Notes under the pieces: generated by a model
What the model saw: the letters and a program-made list of their open reading frames with translations, nothing else
Databases searched by the model: none
Told to the model about the DNA's origin: nothing
Shown: positions 1 to 9,701 of the stretch, piece after piece
How positions within the stretch are numbered: position 1 is the first letter of the stretch
How the letters are laid out: each line of letters begins with the position of its first letter
Program-made: the position numbers and the translations under genes
From: Desulfonatronovibrio sp.
Lineage (GTDB): Bacteria > Desulfobacterota > Desulfovibrionia > Desulfovibrionales > Desulfonatronovibrionaceae
DNA length: 50,875 nt
Reading direction: 5' to 3'
Assembly (NCBI GenBank): GCA_007121655.1
Contig: SKKD01000025.1
Coordinates: 1-50,875, forward strand

Positions 1-545
1 CACTGGTTGGTCAGCTGGTATCTTATTTCAATCTCTGTGGCGTGATGATGAGTGGTCAGTACGTCTATTGCAGTCTGACGGTTCATCACCCGGATATTAG
101 GATGGGTGGAAATGGTTTTCAAAAAAGAATCCATTATGCTTCGCCCGGTGTAATCTGCACAATGAAGTATCCTGGCCAGGGTGTGCGCACCCTCCCTGGT
201 CAGGTCGAAATTGCCGTCATCCAGCCTGGCAAAAGGCACGTTCAGCTTATCAATTAAAACTTCACGAACTACATCAGGTCCCTTGCGGCATAGATACCTC
301 ACCGCCCGGAGATAATTATATTCGCATCCGGCAGCCAGAATGTCCTTTTCAAGTATTTTGGGATCGTCATCTATTGCCTTGTAAACAATTCCACCCTGAG
401 CCAGGGCGGTATTCCCGTCATCAAGGCCCTCTCCTGAAGATATGAGAAGCACTTCCAGTCCGGCATCGGCCAGAGTAAGGGCCGCTGTGGATCCGGCTAT
501 GCCTGAGCCGATTATCAGGATCTGAGTATGAATTGTATCAGTCAC
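1..545 (-). CDS. nadB: L-aspartate oxidase, N-terminal part (truncated by window edge)
   Basis: Minus-strand translation from a GTG at 543-545 gives VTDTIHTQILIIGSGIAGSTAALTLADAGLEVLLIS...GNTALAQGGI, an FAD-binding GxGxxG motif plus the AspOx-like N-terminus. Start overlaps the nadA stop. Confidence 0.88.
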   Translation of the reverse strand, partial: MTDTIHTQILIIGSGIAGSTAALTLADAGLEVLLISSGEGLDDGNTALAQGGIVYKAIDDDPKILEKDILAAGCEYNYLRAVRYLCRKGPDVVREVLIDKLNVPFARLDDGNFDLTREGAHTLARILHCADYTGRSIMDSFLKTISTHPNIRVMNRQTAIDVLTTHHHATEIEIRYQLTNQ

Positions 546-1560
546 CTGAGCTTACCTTTAGCATGGTTTCAACGGCCTTTCGGGTATGAGGTACAAGGTT
601 TGAGTCCACCCTTACCGCATTTCCGGGTACCAGGTTTTCCAGACACGAGGCAAGATTTTTTGGGGTAATTTTAGCCATATTCCTGCAATATCCTGCTCCC
701 AGCGGGAATATATTTTTGTTCCGGTATTGTTTTTTAAGCCGCATAACCAGGTTATCCTCAGTTCCTATAAAGATTGTACTTTTGGGAGGTGCGTCGCGGG
801 TAAAGGAAATAATTCTTGATGTTGAACCTGCTTCATCCGCCATGGCCACAACTTCGGGATCGCTTTCAGGATGGACGACAATCAGTGCCCCGGGGTTTTT
901 CCTCCGAAGATCCATGATCTTGTCCTTGTTCAGCCGGAAATGAACCGCGCAGACTCCGGGCCACAAAAGAAGCTTTTTATTTGCCAGAGCCTCAATCCGA
1001 ATGTTTTTTCCCTTGTTTCTGATATCAAGAATTTGTATTTCCCCGGGATTGATGCCCGATAGCCTTGCCGTATTTTGACCCAGGTTTTTATCCGGCAAAA
1101 AAAGGACCCTGTCGCCCCGCGCAAGAGCCCATTTGAGCATCAGCGGAGCATTGGAAGATGTACATACACTCCCTCCGTATTCCGCACAGATGGCTTTTAC
1201 TCCGATTGATGAGTTTACATAAGCCAGGGGGATAACCTTTCCTGATACGCTGACTCTTTGCAGGATTTTCCTGACCAGATAGTCCGGGGCCATATTCGCC
1301 ATGACGCAGGTTGCTTCAGGATCAGGAGAAAATATCAGCTGTTCACTGGAGGCAAGAACAGCCGCAGTCTCAGCCATGAAATCAACCCCGCAGAAAACTA
1401 TGAATCTTGCTTCCAGTTCCGGTATGGCAGCAGCTAATTGCAGCGAGTCGCCTACCAGGTCCGCATGCTCAACTATTGAGTCGCTCTGGTAATGATGAGC
1501 CAGAATAGCCAGCTCACTGCCCAATTTTTTCTTAACATCCTGAATCCGGTCATAATACAT
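538..1560 (-). CDS. nadA: Quinolinate synthase A
   Basis: ORF 340 aa; LAHHYQ, GDSLQLA, VCTSSNA, HPE and conserved Cys typical of NadA; adjacent to nadB and nadC. Confidence 0.95.
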   Translation of the reverse strand: MYYDRIQDVKKKLGSELAILAHHYQSDSIVEHADLVGDSLQLAAAIPELEARFIVFCGVDFMAETAAVLASSEQLIFSPDPEATCVMANMAPDYLVRKILQRVSVSGKVIPLAYVNSSIGVKAICAEYGGSVCTSSNAPLMLKWALARGDRVLFLPDKNLGQNTARLSGINPGEIQILDIRNKGKNIRIEALANKKLLLWPGVCAVHFRLNKDKIMDLRRKNPGALIVVHPESDPEVVAMADEAGSTSRIISFTRDAPPKSTIFIGTEDNLVMRLKKQYRNKNIFPLGAGYCRNMAKITPKNLASCLENLVPGNAVRVDSNLVPHTRKAVETMLKVSSGD

Positions 1561-2430
1561 TCATCGTACCTCAAACTTCATGCTTAAATCTATCGGCTTT
1601 GCTGAATGAGTCACCGCTCCCGAAGAAATATATGTGGGCTTCAGAGAGGCCAGCATTTCAACATTATCCAGATCAACGCGACCACTGATTTCAGACTCTA
1701 TTTTTCCGGGAATAAGTTTCAGGGCTTTTTTCATTTCCGGGATGCTCATATTATCAAGCATTATTCTTTGTACCCGGGATGCCACGGCTTCTTCAACATC
1801 CAGCAGGCTTCGGCATTCCACCTCAATGGGCGGACATGGGGAATATGTTCTTTTAAGCGCGTTTACCGCCCTGGAAATGCTGCCACACTGATCAATATGA
1901 TTGTCCTTGAGCATAAGCAGGGATTCCAGGTTTAAACGGTGATTTTCACCGCCGCCTGCAAGTACTGCGTATTTTTCAGGATATCTCATGCCTGGAGAAG
2001 TCTTTCTTGTATCCAGAAGCCTTACTCCGGAACCTTCCAGCTTACTGCGAAACTTTTGAGTCAGTGTAGCTATTCCCGATACTCTGGAAAGTAGATTTAA
2101 AATAATTCTTTCTGCCTTGAGAATTTTAACTGTTTCTCCCCGGATAACTGCAACTATATTTTCTGAGCTGACAAAAGAACCCTCTGAAGCCATGAATGTT
2201 GTTGATGTATTTCCAGGTATCCTGTCAAGAATTTGAACAATGAAAGGAAGTCCGGCGATAATGCAGTTCTGTCTGACCATAATAGTGGCTTCGGAGCTGC
2301 TGGAAGGAGAAAAAACGGCCCTTGAGGTAAGGTCCTCTCCGTCTTCTTCAATAGACAAGTCAATAAGCCTGTGGAGAAATCCCAGGGCTTTCCCCTGGAA
2401 AAAATCGGCAAATAGCGGGAATTTGTTCAT
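1561..2430 (-). CDS. nadC: Nicotinate-nucleotide pyrophosphorylase (carboxylating)
   Basis: ORF with LLDTRKTSPGMR, GGGENHR, LKDNHI and EVEC motifs; start chosen at MNKFPLFADFF (2430) rather than the longer ORF start. Confidence 0.93.
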   Translation of the reverse strand: MNKFPLFADFFQGKALGFLHRLIDLSIEEDGEDLTSRAVFSPSSSSEATIMVRQNCIIAGLPFIVQILDRIPGNTSTTFMASEGSFVSSENIVAVIRGETVKILKAERIILNLLSRVSGIATLTQKFRSKLEGSGVRLLDTRKTSPGMRYPEKYAVLAGGGENHRLNLESLLMLKDNHIDQCGSISRAVNALKRTYSPCPPIEVECRSLLDVEEAVASRVQRIMLDNMSIPEMKKALKLIPGKIESEISGRVDLDNVEMLASLKPTYISSGAVTHSAKPIDLSMKFEVR

Positions 2431-2497
2431 GAGTAATATTCTATACTCAGGGCTGAACAGGTTGTAAAGTAATGGAAGCTTGTGAATTGTGGAACTC

Positions 2498-2538
2498 AAA
2501 AAAAAACAGGGGCGCTTAATGTTCATCAAGCGCCCCTG
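2498..2538 (-). terminator. Rho-independent terminator downstream of SRP RNA
   Basis: Minus strand CAGGGGCGCTT-loop-AAGCGCCCCTG (11-bp perfect stem, 2507-2538) followed by a 9-nt T tract (A run 2498-2506 on +). Confidence 0.9.
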
Positions 2539-2632
2539 TAAGGGAAGCCAGGCACCCGGAAACCACTGTTGCCGCTGCTCCCTCTCGGGCCTGACGGGAT
2601 TGGCAGCGTTTCCGCCGCCCGGCTTCCCTGTA
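2539..2632 (-). ncRNA. ffs: Bacterial small signal recognition particle RNA (4.5S RNA)
   Basis: Minus strand GGGAAGCC...GCCAATCCCGTCAGGCCCGAGAGGGAGCAGCGGCAACAGTGG...GGCTTCCC: conserved domain IV (CAGG..CC-GNRA-GG..AGCAGC) and closing terminal stem GGGAAGCC/GGCTTCCC; followed by a terminator. Confidence 0.88.
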
Positions 2633-2660
2633 AAATGTAAACTTTTTGTGAAACCAAAAT

Positions 2661-2752
2661 TGGCGGAGAGGGAGAGATTCGAACTCTCGAGACGGGATTA
2701 GCGCCTACACGATTTCCAATCGTGCTCCTTCGGCCAGCTCGGACACCTCTCC
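2661..2752 (-). tRNA. tRNA-Ser (anticodon GGA)
   Basis: Minus strand GGAGAGG...CACGA-TTGGAAA-TCGTG anticodon arm, long variable arm, GTTCGAATC T-arm, CCTCTCC acceptor, encoded GCCA end. Confidence 0.96.
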
Positions 2753-2911
2753 GAAAGAACAGGATATTTAATTGATTAATCCTGAGATTGCAAGCCAAAA
2801 ATCTCTGATTTTCCGTACTTATGTTCCCTGTCCCGACTAAAGTTTTTTTTCGTCCTTTCCATTTGAAATATCGCATTGCTGCCCACGGCAGCTGTTATCC
2901 CTTCTGGGGCC

Positions 2912-3001
2912 TCAACCTTCAAGTCCCAGCTTTGGAAAAATATATTTTGCAATAATAACCCAAATGGCTATTACCAGAATAAGCCATATTATCGTATTCA
3001 T
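2912..3001 (-). CDS. Small single-pass membrane protein, 29 aa (MNTIIWLILVIAIWVIIAKYIFPKLGLEG)
   Basis: Read manually on minus strand (below ORF track cutoff); ATG preceded by AAAGGAACAAA (SD-like AAGGA, suitable spacing); near-continuous hydrophobic helix then a KYIFPKLG tail. Confidence 0.55.
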   Translation of the reverse strand: MNTIIWLILVIAIWVIIAKYIFPKLGLEG

Positions 3002-3256
3002 TTTGTTCCTTTGTTATTAAAATTAAAAATTCACGCCGGAAAGTCTGTGTTCAGGAGAAATTACAAATAAGCATTCACCCGGTTATGGGCAATGGGTAAA
3101 AACAAATTCACCGGGACGGCGAGCAAGATGCCGAACTGAAAAAGTCTGGCTCATAAGCATTGAAGACCGTGGAGGCTTATTCATTGCCACCTGAAGCCAC
3201 CCGGAAACAGCTTTCCCGGGCATTCTGGTCTACTATCGTTTCTGGATGCAGGGTCT

Positions 3257-4021
3257 CTATATACCAATGGTATTATATCCCGAGTCTACGTAAAGGATAT
3301 CTCCGGTCGTGCCGGAAGAAAGATCCGATGCGAGAAAAAGAGCGGCTTTACCCACGTCTTCCTGATCCACGTTTCTTTTGAGGGGAGCTTTTTCTTCAAT
3401 TGTGCTCAGAATTGTTTTGAAGCCGTTTATCCCGGATGCTGCCAGGGTTTTAATGGGCCCGGCGCTGATGGCGTTGATCCGGATCCCTTTTGAACCAAGG
3501 TCCATTGCCAGATAACGTACTGACGCTTCCAGGGCGGCCTTGGCCACGCCCATTACATTGTAATTGGTAATATATTTTTGAGAACCGTAATATGTCATGG
3601 TCATGACAGAAGCATTCTTTGAAAAAAGCGGTTCAAAAGCCTGGCAGATTGCGGTCAGGGAGTAGGCGGACACATCAAGTGCCAGATTGAATCCTGCTCT
3701 TGAGGTGTCAATAAATCGTCCCTGAAGGTCATCCCTATTGGCAAAGGCGACAGAATGAACCAGAATGTCCACCTGACCCCACTCTTTTTTTACCAGTTCC
3801 GCGGCGGATTTTATCTGATCGTCCAGGCTTACATTACAGTCAAAAATAAAATCGCCGCCAAATTCCTGACTGATGGGTTCAACCCTCTTTTTCAGAGACT
3901 CACCCACATAGCTGAATGCAAGAGAAGCTCCGTTTTTTTTAAAAACATCGGCCACACCATAGGCAATACTTTTGTTGTTGGCCACACCGAAAATAAGAGC
4001 TTTCTTATCTTTTAATAGCAT
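3257..4021 (-). CDS. fabI: Enoyl-[acyl-carrier-protein] reductase (NADH), FabI-type
   Basis: ORF 254 aa; GVANNKSIAYG, YYGSQKYITNYNVMGVAKAALEASVRYLA, RINAISAGPIKTLAASGI. Confidence 0.95.
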   Translation of the reverse strand: MLLKDKKALIFGVANNKSIAYGVADVFKKNGASLAFSYVGESLKKRVEPISQEFGGDFIFDCNVSLDDQIKSAAELVKKEWGQVDILVHSVAFANRDDLQGRFIDTSRAGFNLALDVSAYSLTAICQAFEPLFSKNASVMTMTYYGSQKYITNYNVMGVAKAALEASVRYLAMDLGSKGIRINAISAGPIKTLAASGINGFKTILSTIEEKAPLKRNVDQEDVGKAALFLASDLSSGTTGDILYVDSGYNTIGI

Positions 4022-4926
4022 TAGATTCCTCCCTGAAGAAGTTCTTTACCGGTTAAGAGTCTGTAGGCCAGCAGGTACTTGTTTTTGGTTTCTTCTATGA
4101 TCTCCCCGGGCAGGTCTGGAGGAGGAGCTTTTTTGTCCCAATCCGTGGTTTCCAGCCAATCCCTTAAGTACTGTTTGTCAAAGCTTGGCTGTCCCTTGCC
4201 CGCCTCGTACCTGTCAGCCGGCCAAAATCTGGAGGAATCCGGAGTAAGAACCTCGTCAATGAGCATAAGCTTGCCGTTTATCTCACCAAATTCAAACTTG
4301 GTGTCGGCTACGATGATCCCTTTTTGCGCAGCGTACTCACTGGCCTTTCTGTAAATGGCAAGGGACAGCTCCTCCACTTTTTTGGCCAGGACGTTTCCAA
4401 TACGCAAACGTGCTTCGCTAACGGTAATATTTTCATCATGATCACCCACATCAGCCTTGGTGGACGGCGTAAAAAGAGGCTGTTCAAGTTTTTGTGATTC
4501 AACAAGGCCAGACGGAAGTTGGTAACCGCATACCCGGCCACTTTTTTTATAATCTTTCCATCCTGAACCGGTAATATATCCCCTGATAATGCATTCAATG
4601 GGAAGTGGGACGGCTTTCTTTACCAGAACAGACCTTCCCTCAAGTTCATCCCTGTAAGGACTGAGATTGGCTGGAAATTCATTTACATCGGAACTTAACA
4701 GATGATTATCAATGATATCCCGAAACATATCCATCCAGAAAAGGGTTATTTGATTTAAAACCACACCCTTATACGGAATCGGCTCTTTCATGATAACATC
4801 AAAGGCACTCATGCGATCCGTGGTTACAATGAGCAGGCTATCCGCATCGATTTCATAAATATCGCGAACCTTACCTCTGGAAAAAAGAGGATACTCACTT
4901 ATGCTTGTTTTGGATACTATTTTCAT
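4021..4926 (-). CDS. purC: Phosphoribosylaminoimidazole-succinocarboxamide synthase
   Basis: SRGKVRDIYEI, RMSAFDVIMKEPIPYKG, IIRGYITGSGW, DEVLTPDSSRFWP motifs; start chosen at MKIVSKTSISEYP. Confidence 0.95.
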   Translation of the reverse strand: MKIVSKTSISEYPLFSRGKVRDIYEIDADSLLIVTTDRMSAFDVIMKEPIPYKGVVLNQITLFWMDMFRDIIDNHLLSSDVNEFPANLSPYRDELEGRSVLVKKAVPLPIECIIRGYITGSGWKDYKKSGRVCGYQLPSGLVESQKLEQPLFTPSTKADVGDHDENITVSEARLRIGNVLAKKVEELSLAIYRKASEYAAQKGIIVADTKFEFGEINGKLMLIDEVLTPDSSRFWPADRYEAGKGQPSFDKQYLRDWLETTDWDKKAPPPDLPGEIIEETKNKYLLAYRLLTGKELLQGGI

Positions 4927-5019
4927 GGTTATTAATCTCCATTGTTGAGTTACATATGCTTCCGAGGGCACCTTTATCTTTAACCATAAACACCTGCGTA
5001 AACCCAAAGAAAATACTGC

Positions 5020-6330
5020 TCACTTCTTATCAAGCCGTTGTTCAACGCTTCTGGCATGGGCTTCCAAACCCTCAAGTCTGGCCATGCGTGCGATTTTGGA
5101 ACCATGTTTGTCCAGGTACTTTTTATTGGTTGAAAGTATGTTGATATTTTTCTGAAAAGCGCTCACTGAAAGGGCCTGGGAAAACCTGGCAGTGGTCAGG
5201 GTGGGCAGGACATGATTAGGCCCGGCAAAATAATCCCCCACCGGTTCGGGAGTATTTTCACCGATAAAAACAGCTCCGGCATTTCTGATCATGCCCAGAC
5301 AGGACCATGGATCATCAATGCACAACTCAAAGTGCTCAGGGGCTATGAAATTGGAGAGCTCAAATCCCTTTTCCAGGTCCGGCACCAGAAAGGATCCTCC
5401 CCAATCCTTAAGGGCCTTGCGGGCAATATCACCCCTGGGCAAAAGATCTGTCTGTTTCTTAAGCTCTTCCTGAGTATCTGTTATCAGTTTTTCTTCCGTG
5501 GTTATGAGGTAAGTGCCGGCCAGGGGATCGTGTTCCGCCTGGGAAAGTATATCCATGGCGATGTAGTCCGGCCTGCCGGTATGATCAGCCAGAACAGCAA
5601 CTTCACTGGGACCCGCAATCATATCGATCCCTACCTGACCTACCAGCATCTTTTTGGCCATTGTCACGAAAATATTGCCCGGACCGGCAATTATATCGAC
5701 CTGATTAATGGTTTCCGTGCCGTAAGCCAGAGCTGCGACAGCCCAGGCTGAACCGCACAGACATATTTCGTCTATGCCAAGGATATGAGCCGTGGCCAGG
5801 AGATATGGATTAAGGGTTTTGTCTTTTCTGGGCGGAGATACCACGCATATGGAATTTACGCCGGCCACCTGGGCAGGAATGGCGTTCATGAGCAAACTGG
5901 AAATAAGTGGCGTCTCGCCTCCTTGTCCGCCTGGCACATAAAGCCCGGCCCTGGAAACCGGAGCAACCATCTGACCCATTATGGATCCGTCGGGATCAGG
6001 GATAAACCATGAATTCTGGTTTTGACGCTGATGAAAGATCCTGATTCTGTCGGCTGCCTCCTGAATTATACCCAGATCATCCTTATCAATATCTGAAAGG
6101 GAATCCTTGATCAATTTTGGGTCAAGAAGAATGTTTTCAGCTTCAAAATTCTTGCAGTCGAATTTTCTGGTGTACTCAACAATAGCCCGGTCGCCTTTTT
6201 TCTTAACCTTCTGAAGAATTTCCCGGACCGGACCTTCTACGGAAGGGTCAGACTCCATTCTGCCCAAAAGCCACGATTTAATGTGCGGCCAGTCATTTCT
6301 GGAAGAGTATTGAAAATTTTTACCAAACAT
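5020..6330 (-). CDS. hisD: Histidinol dehydrogenase
   Basis: GLYVPGGQ, IAGPGNIFVTMAKK, DMIAGPSEVAVLAD, DILSQAEHDP, GPNHVLPT motifs. Confidence 0.95.
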   Translation of the reverse strand: MFGKNFQYSSRNDWPHIKSWLLGRMESDPSVEGPVREILQKVKKKGDRAIVEYTRKFDCKNFEAENILLDPKLIKDSLSDIDKDDLGIIQEAADRIRIFHQRQNQNSWFIPDPDGSIMGQMVAPVSRAGLYVPGGQGGETPLISSLLMNAIPAQVAGVNSICVVSPPRKDKTLNPYLLATAHILGIDEICLCGSAWAVAALAYGTETINQVDIIAGPGNIFVTMAKKMLVGQVGIDMIAGPSEVAVLADHTGRPDYIAMDILSQAEHDPLAGTYLITTEEKLITDTQEELKKQTDLLPRGDIARKALKDWGGSFLVPDLEKGFELSNFIAPEHFELCIDDPWSCLGMIRNAGAVFIGENTPEPVGDYFAGPNHVLPTLTTARFSQALSVSAFQKNINILSTNKKYLDKHGSKIARMARLEGLEAHARSVEQRLDKK

Positions 6331-6473
6331 GCATACTCCGGACAATTTTCTTAAAAAGATAAAGGATCAAAAGGTGCGCTTAAGCTGGAAACCTAGGATG
6401 GATCAAAATATTTATCAAGAAAAAGGCGCATATTTAACAATATTTTTGCCGGGCAGGCAGGCTGATAGAAGTG

Positions 6474-8432
6474 CTAATTTAGCTCGTCCTTTACCAAGAT
6501 AATGTTTTTTCCAAGGATATCCGGCATAAAAGAAGAAATACTCACAGGCTTGACACCAAGCCGGTTTTGATAAATCGCCTTGTAGGTAAAGACTTTTTCA
6601 ACATAATCCCTGGTTTCAAAAAACGGAATATTCTCCACCCAGATATCAGTTGGAATACTTCCTTCATCCGGCAGCCATGTCCTGACTCTTTGCACTCCCG
6701 CATTGTAAGCCGCAGTAGCCAGAACAGGATTGGCCTGAAGTTCATCCAGACGTTTTTTGAGATAAAATGTTCCGAAGCGAATATTTGTTTCCGGACTGAG
6801 AAGTACATTTGAACTCCGGAAGTTCTCCCCCATGCTGGAGGCAATCAGCCTGCCGGTCGCCGGCATTATCTGCATTATCCCCAGTGCACCTGCCGGAGAG
6901 CCCACATCCGCCATAAACATACTTTCCTGCCTGGCCAATGCAAACACCCAGGCTGGATCAAGATCTCTGGCCGTGGAGTAATTATTGATTAACTCAGAGT
7001 AGGTGATCGGAAATCTTACAATCAAATCATTAAATTCCCGGGCATCGGCTGCTGCGACGATCGCCCGGTCGTGCCAGCCCCTGTCATGGGCCAGCAGGGC
7101 TGCGGCCTTGATCTCCCGGGTAGTCTTACCCGACAGGGCAAAATTCCATTCCCTGCGAGCTTCAAGCATACGTTCCAGATGAAACAACTCCAGGGCTCTC
7201 AATATTCCCGGATCGTTTTTTACAGTCAGGATGTCGGGTCCCAGGGATGAAATAGCCCTGTGTTCGAATAGATAGGACTGATTCATCCTGTCAGCTGCCA
7301 GCAGTGAAAAGTAGTTTTGTCTGCCAATTATACTCTGGTAAACAGCTTTTGCCTCATGGACCAGACCGATTTCTTCAAGAACCCTGCCCCTCCAGTATGT
7401 CCAGCGGGGAGAATTTTTTTGTAAATCATCCAATTTTTCCAGAGCTGACAAGGCTTCTTGCCAGTCCTGCAGGTAAAGGGCTTTCCTTACATGCCACTCC
7501 CTGACACTTGAAGTAACGGTATCAACTGAAAGACTGTTAATGTAATCAATAGCTTCCGGGTGATTTCTCAGGGCCAGGTAAAGAGCCAGTTCCTGTTTTA
7601 CCGGAGCTGTGTTCAAGGATTCAGGATTTAATTTTCCTTCCAGTTTTTTCCATTGCTTAAGTGCTTTTTGAGTATCTTCTCTGATCAGCCTGCCCATTCC
7701 CTGAACAAGGATTTTTTCCTGGACAGGATGACTTTTTCCCGACCAGTTGATTTCCAGGATACGCGAAGGCCTGCTCAAAACGTCCAGCCAGAGATCGAGC
7801 CAGTCTTGCTCCTCAACCGGCAAATAATTTCTTAAATACCTGGCAAGCGTTATCTGTCCTTGTGCAATAGCCAGTTCAATTCTCTGCCAGCCCATTTCGG
7901 TGGTCAGCAGCCCCCTGCTTCTCCAACCGTCAAAAACGGGATTGCACTCCTTTGGTCTGGACCTGCCGGACAGCCAGAGCTTTCCTGCCTCTTCCCAAGC
8001 CTGGGCAGTCCTGCCTGTCTCCATAAGGGCTCTGGCATATGAACATTGCAGAACCTCGGAGGAAGGATTTTGGTAATCCCTGATCAGTCTTTCCCATTGA
8101 TCGTTTTCAGCCAGGTATTGCAACCACCTTTGTCTAAGATTATTCGCCAGGGGAGTTGTATTATATTCGTTCAAAAACCAGAGAATTCTCTCTTCCTGTT
8201 GAAGAGAGATATTATTGCAGATTTGTTGGTAAATAAGATATGGATAGAGGGGATAGCCTTTGAGTTTTGAAAGAAGCTGATTATATTCTATTAGTCGGTT
8301 ATTTTTCAGAGCTTTTTCAGCAGCCAGAAAATCCTGCCTTTGCTGCTCCAAACCTGCTGAGACGGGGCTGGAAAAAGTAATTATCAACAAAGTAACTGAC
8401 AGGATAAAAATAAACCAGGTTCTGCTTTGCAT
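6474..8432 (-). CDS. Soluble lytic murein transglycosylase (Slt70-like, SLT domain at C-terminus)
   Basis: Signal peptide, long alpha-helical repeat region, C-terminal ALARQESMF...GALGIMQIMPATG...AAYNAG...; start at MQSRTWFIF preceded by ACAGGAGC. Confidence 0.9.
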   Translation of the reverse strand: MQSRTWFIFILSVTLLIITFSSPVSAGLEQQRQDFLAAEKALKNNRLIEYNQLLSKLKGYPLYPYLIYQQICNNISLQQEERILWFLNEYNTTPLANNLRQRWLQYLAENDQWERLIRDYQNPSSEVLQCSYARALMETGRTAQAWEEAGKLWLSGRSRPKECNPVFDGWRSRGLLTTEMGWQRIELAIAQGQITLARYLRNYLPVEEQDWLDLWLDVLSRPSRILEINWSGKSHPVQEKILVQGMGRLIREDTQKALKQWKKLEGKLNPESLNTAPVKQELALYLALRNHPEAIDYINSLSVDTVTSSVREWHVRKALYLQDWQEALSALEKLDDLQKNSPRWTYWRGRVLEEIGLVHEAKAVYQSIIGRQNYFSLLAADRMNQSYLFEHRAISSLGPDILTVKNDPGILRALELFHLERMLEARREWNFALSGKTTREIKAAALLAHDRGWHDRAIVAAADAREFNDLIVRFPITYSELINNYSTARDLDPAWVFALARQESMFMADVGSPAGALGIMQIMPATGRLIASSMGENFRSSNVLLSPETNIRFGTFYLKKRLDELQANPVLATAAYNAGVQRVRTWLPDEGSIPTDIWVENIPFFETRDYVEKVFTYKAIYQNRLGVKPVSISSFMPDILGKNIILVKDELN

Positions 8433-8544
8433 TCTAATGCTCCTGTGATTATCGGTTGATAATCTAAAAATTTTTATGCCATAAAGGCTATTGAAAGGCA
8501 AGGAAAATGCCGGTGAATTCATCTTAGTTCAGAAGGAGAAAAGG

Positions 8545-9237
8545 ATGATCGTAAAAAAAACCATCCTGGTAATGACAATCAATTTGTTAATTATCGCACT
8601 ATGCTCGGGAGGTATCATGAATCACGGAATTCTTGAAGCCGGACAGGAAATCAGTCTTCCTGATCCCGCCGAAGAGGGAAAAATGTCCGTTGAAAAGGCC
8701 ATTTCTCAACGAAGATCAACCAGAAACTTCAGCGATGACCCCCTCACCCTGGATCTTGTATCGCAGATCTTATGGTCAGCACAGGGTATAACGGAAAAGC
8801 GGCAAAACTTCCGGACAGCTCCTTCAGCCGGGGCTACATTTCCGCTGGAAATTTTTCTGGTATCAGGCAAAATTGAAGGACTGAAACCGGGAGTTTACAG
8901 GTATCTCCCCCTCAACCATTCCCTGTCCAAAATCATGAATGGCGATCAAAGACATGCTCTTTACGCCGGGGCGTTGCACCAGTCTGCAATAATAAACGCT
9001 CCTGCTTCTGTAATCATCGGAGGCGTTTTTGAAAGAACAACAAACAGATATGGTGCCAGGGGTGAGCAATATGTTTACATGGAAGTCGGACATGCCGGAC
9101 AAAATATCCATCTTCAGGCTGAAGCCCTGGGTTTGGGTACCGTGGTCATTGGAGCTTTTGATGACTCCAGAGTTCAGCAGGCATTGAATCTACCCCTGAA
9201 AGTAATACCCATCAGTATCATGCCTTTTGGAAAATAA
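8545..9237 (+). CDS. SagB/ThcOx-type nitroreductase-family protein with N-terminal signal/TM segment
   Basis: SVEKAISQRRSTRNFSDDPLTLDLVSQILWSAQGIT, APSAGATFPLEIFLV, MEVGHAGQNIHLQAEALGLGTVVIGAFDD; start at MIVKKTILV with AGAAGGAGAA SD. Confidence 0.88.
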   Translation: MIVKKTILVMTINLLIIALCSGGIMNHGILEAGQEISLPDPAEEGKMSVEKAISQRRSTRNFSDDPLTLDLVSQILWSAQGITEKRQNFRTAPSAGATFPLEIFLVSGKIEGLKPGVYRYLPLNHSLSKIMNGDQRHALYAGALHQSAIINAPASVIIGGVFERTTNRYGARGEQYVYMEVGHAGQNIHLQAEALGLGTVVIGAFDDSRVQQALNLPLKVIPISIMPFGK

Positions 9238-9288
9238 CTTTCAGGCGCCGAAAACCCGGGATAATATCTGTGGCTTCAACCTTTCAGA

Positions 9289-9654
9289 TCATCTCCGAAA
9301 ATGAATTGCCAGCCAGATGCAGGTCTCTTCAGGGGATGTCCATTCCACCCTGTGTCTGATACGGGCGGGAAAATGAATATAATCACCGGCCTTCAGTAAC
9401 CTGGGATCATTCTCACCCTCAATCAGTATGCCGGCCCGGCCCTTTAAAAGGACCACCCATTCATCCAGGTCCTGGTCATACCACTGTCCTTCAGGAGTCG
9501 CCTGTCCATTGGAAATAATTCTTTCGATCCTTACTCCCCTTGATTCCAAAATTTTTTTCAAGATTTCATTCGGACCGGCTGCCGGAATGTCCTGGAAAAT
9601 ATTCCCGCGGGAAAATGATTGACAGATAACCACAGTACAACCTTTATCCTTCAA
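9289..9654 (-). CDS. Cupin-domain protein
   Basis: Cupin-like GNIFQDIP...E.WVVLLKGRAGILIEGENDPRLLKAGDYIHFPARIRHRVEWT. Confidence 0.8.
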   Translation of the reverse strand: MKDKGCTVVICQSFSRGNIFQDIPAAGPNEILKKILESRGVRIERIISNGQATPEGQWYDQDLDEWVVLLKGRAGILIEGENDPRLLKAGDYIHFPARIRHRVEWTSPEETCIWLAIHFRR

Positions 9655-9701
9655 TATATATGTTTTAAAGTATTTAAACTTCCATTTTATGTGCGGAATA
9701 C

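Noticed and set aside
2526-2876. 116-aa minus-strand ORF over the SRP RNA and tRNA-Ser
   Set aside because: It spans two structured RNA genes and gives a low-complexity translation; a spurious ORF.
5212-5751. 179-aa plus-strand ORF antisense to hisD
   Set aside because: Antisense to a highly conserved gene, with no domain-like pattern.
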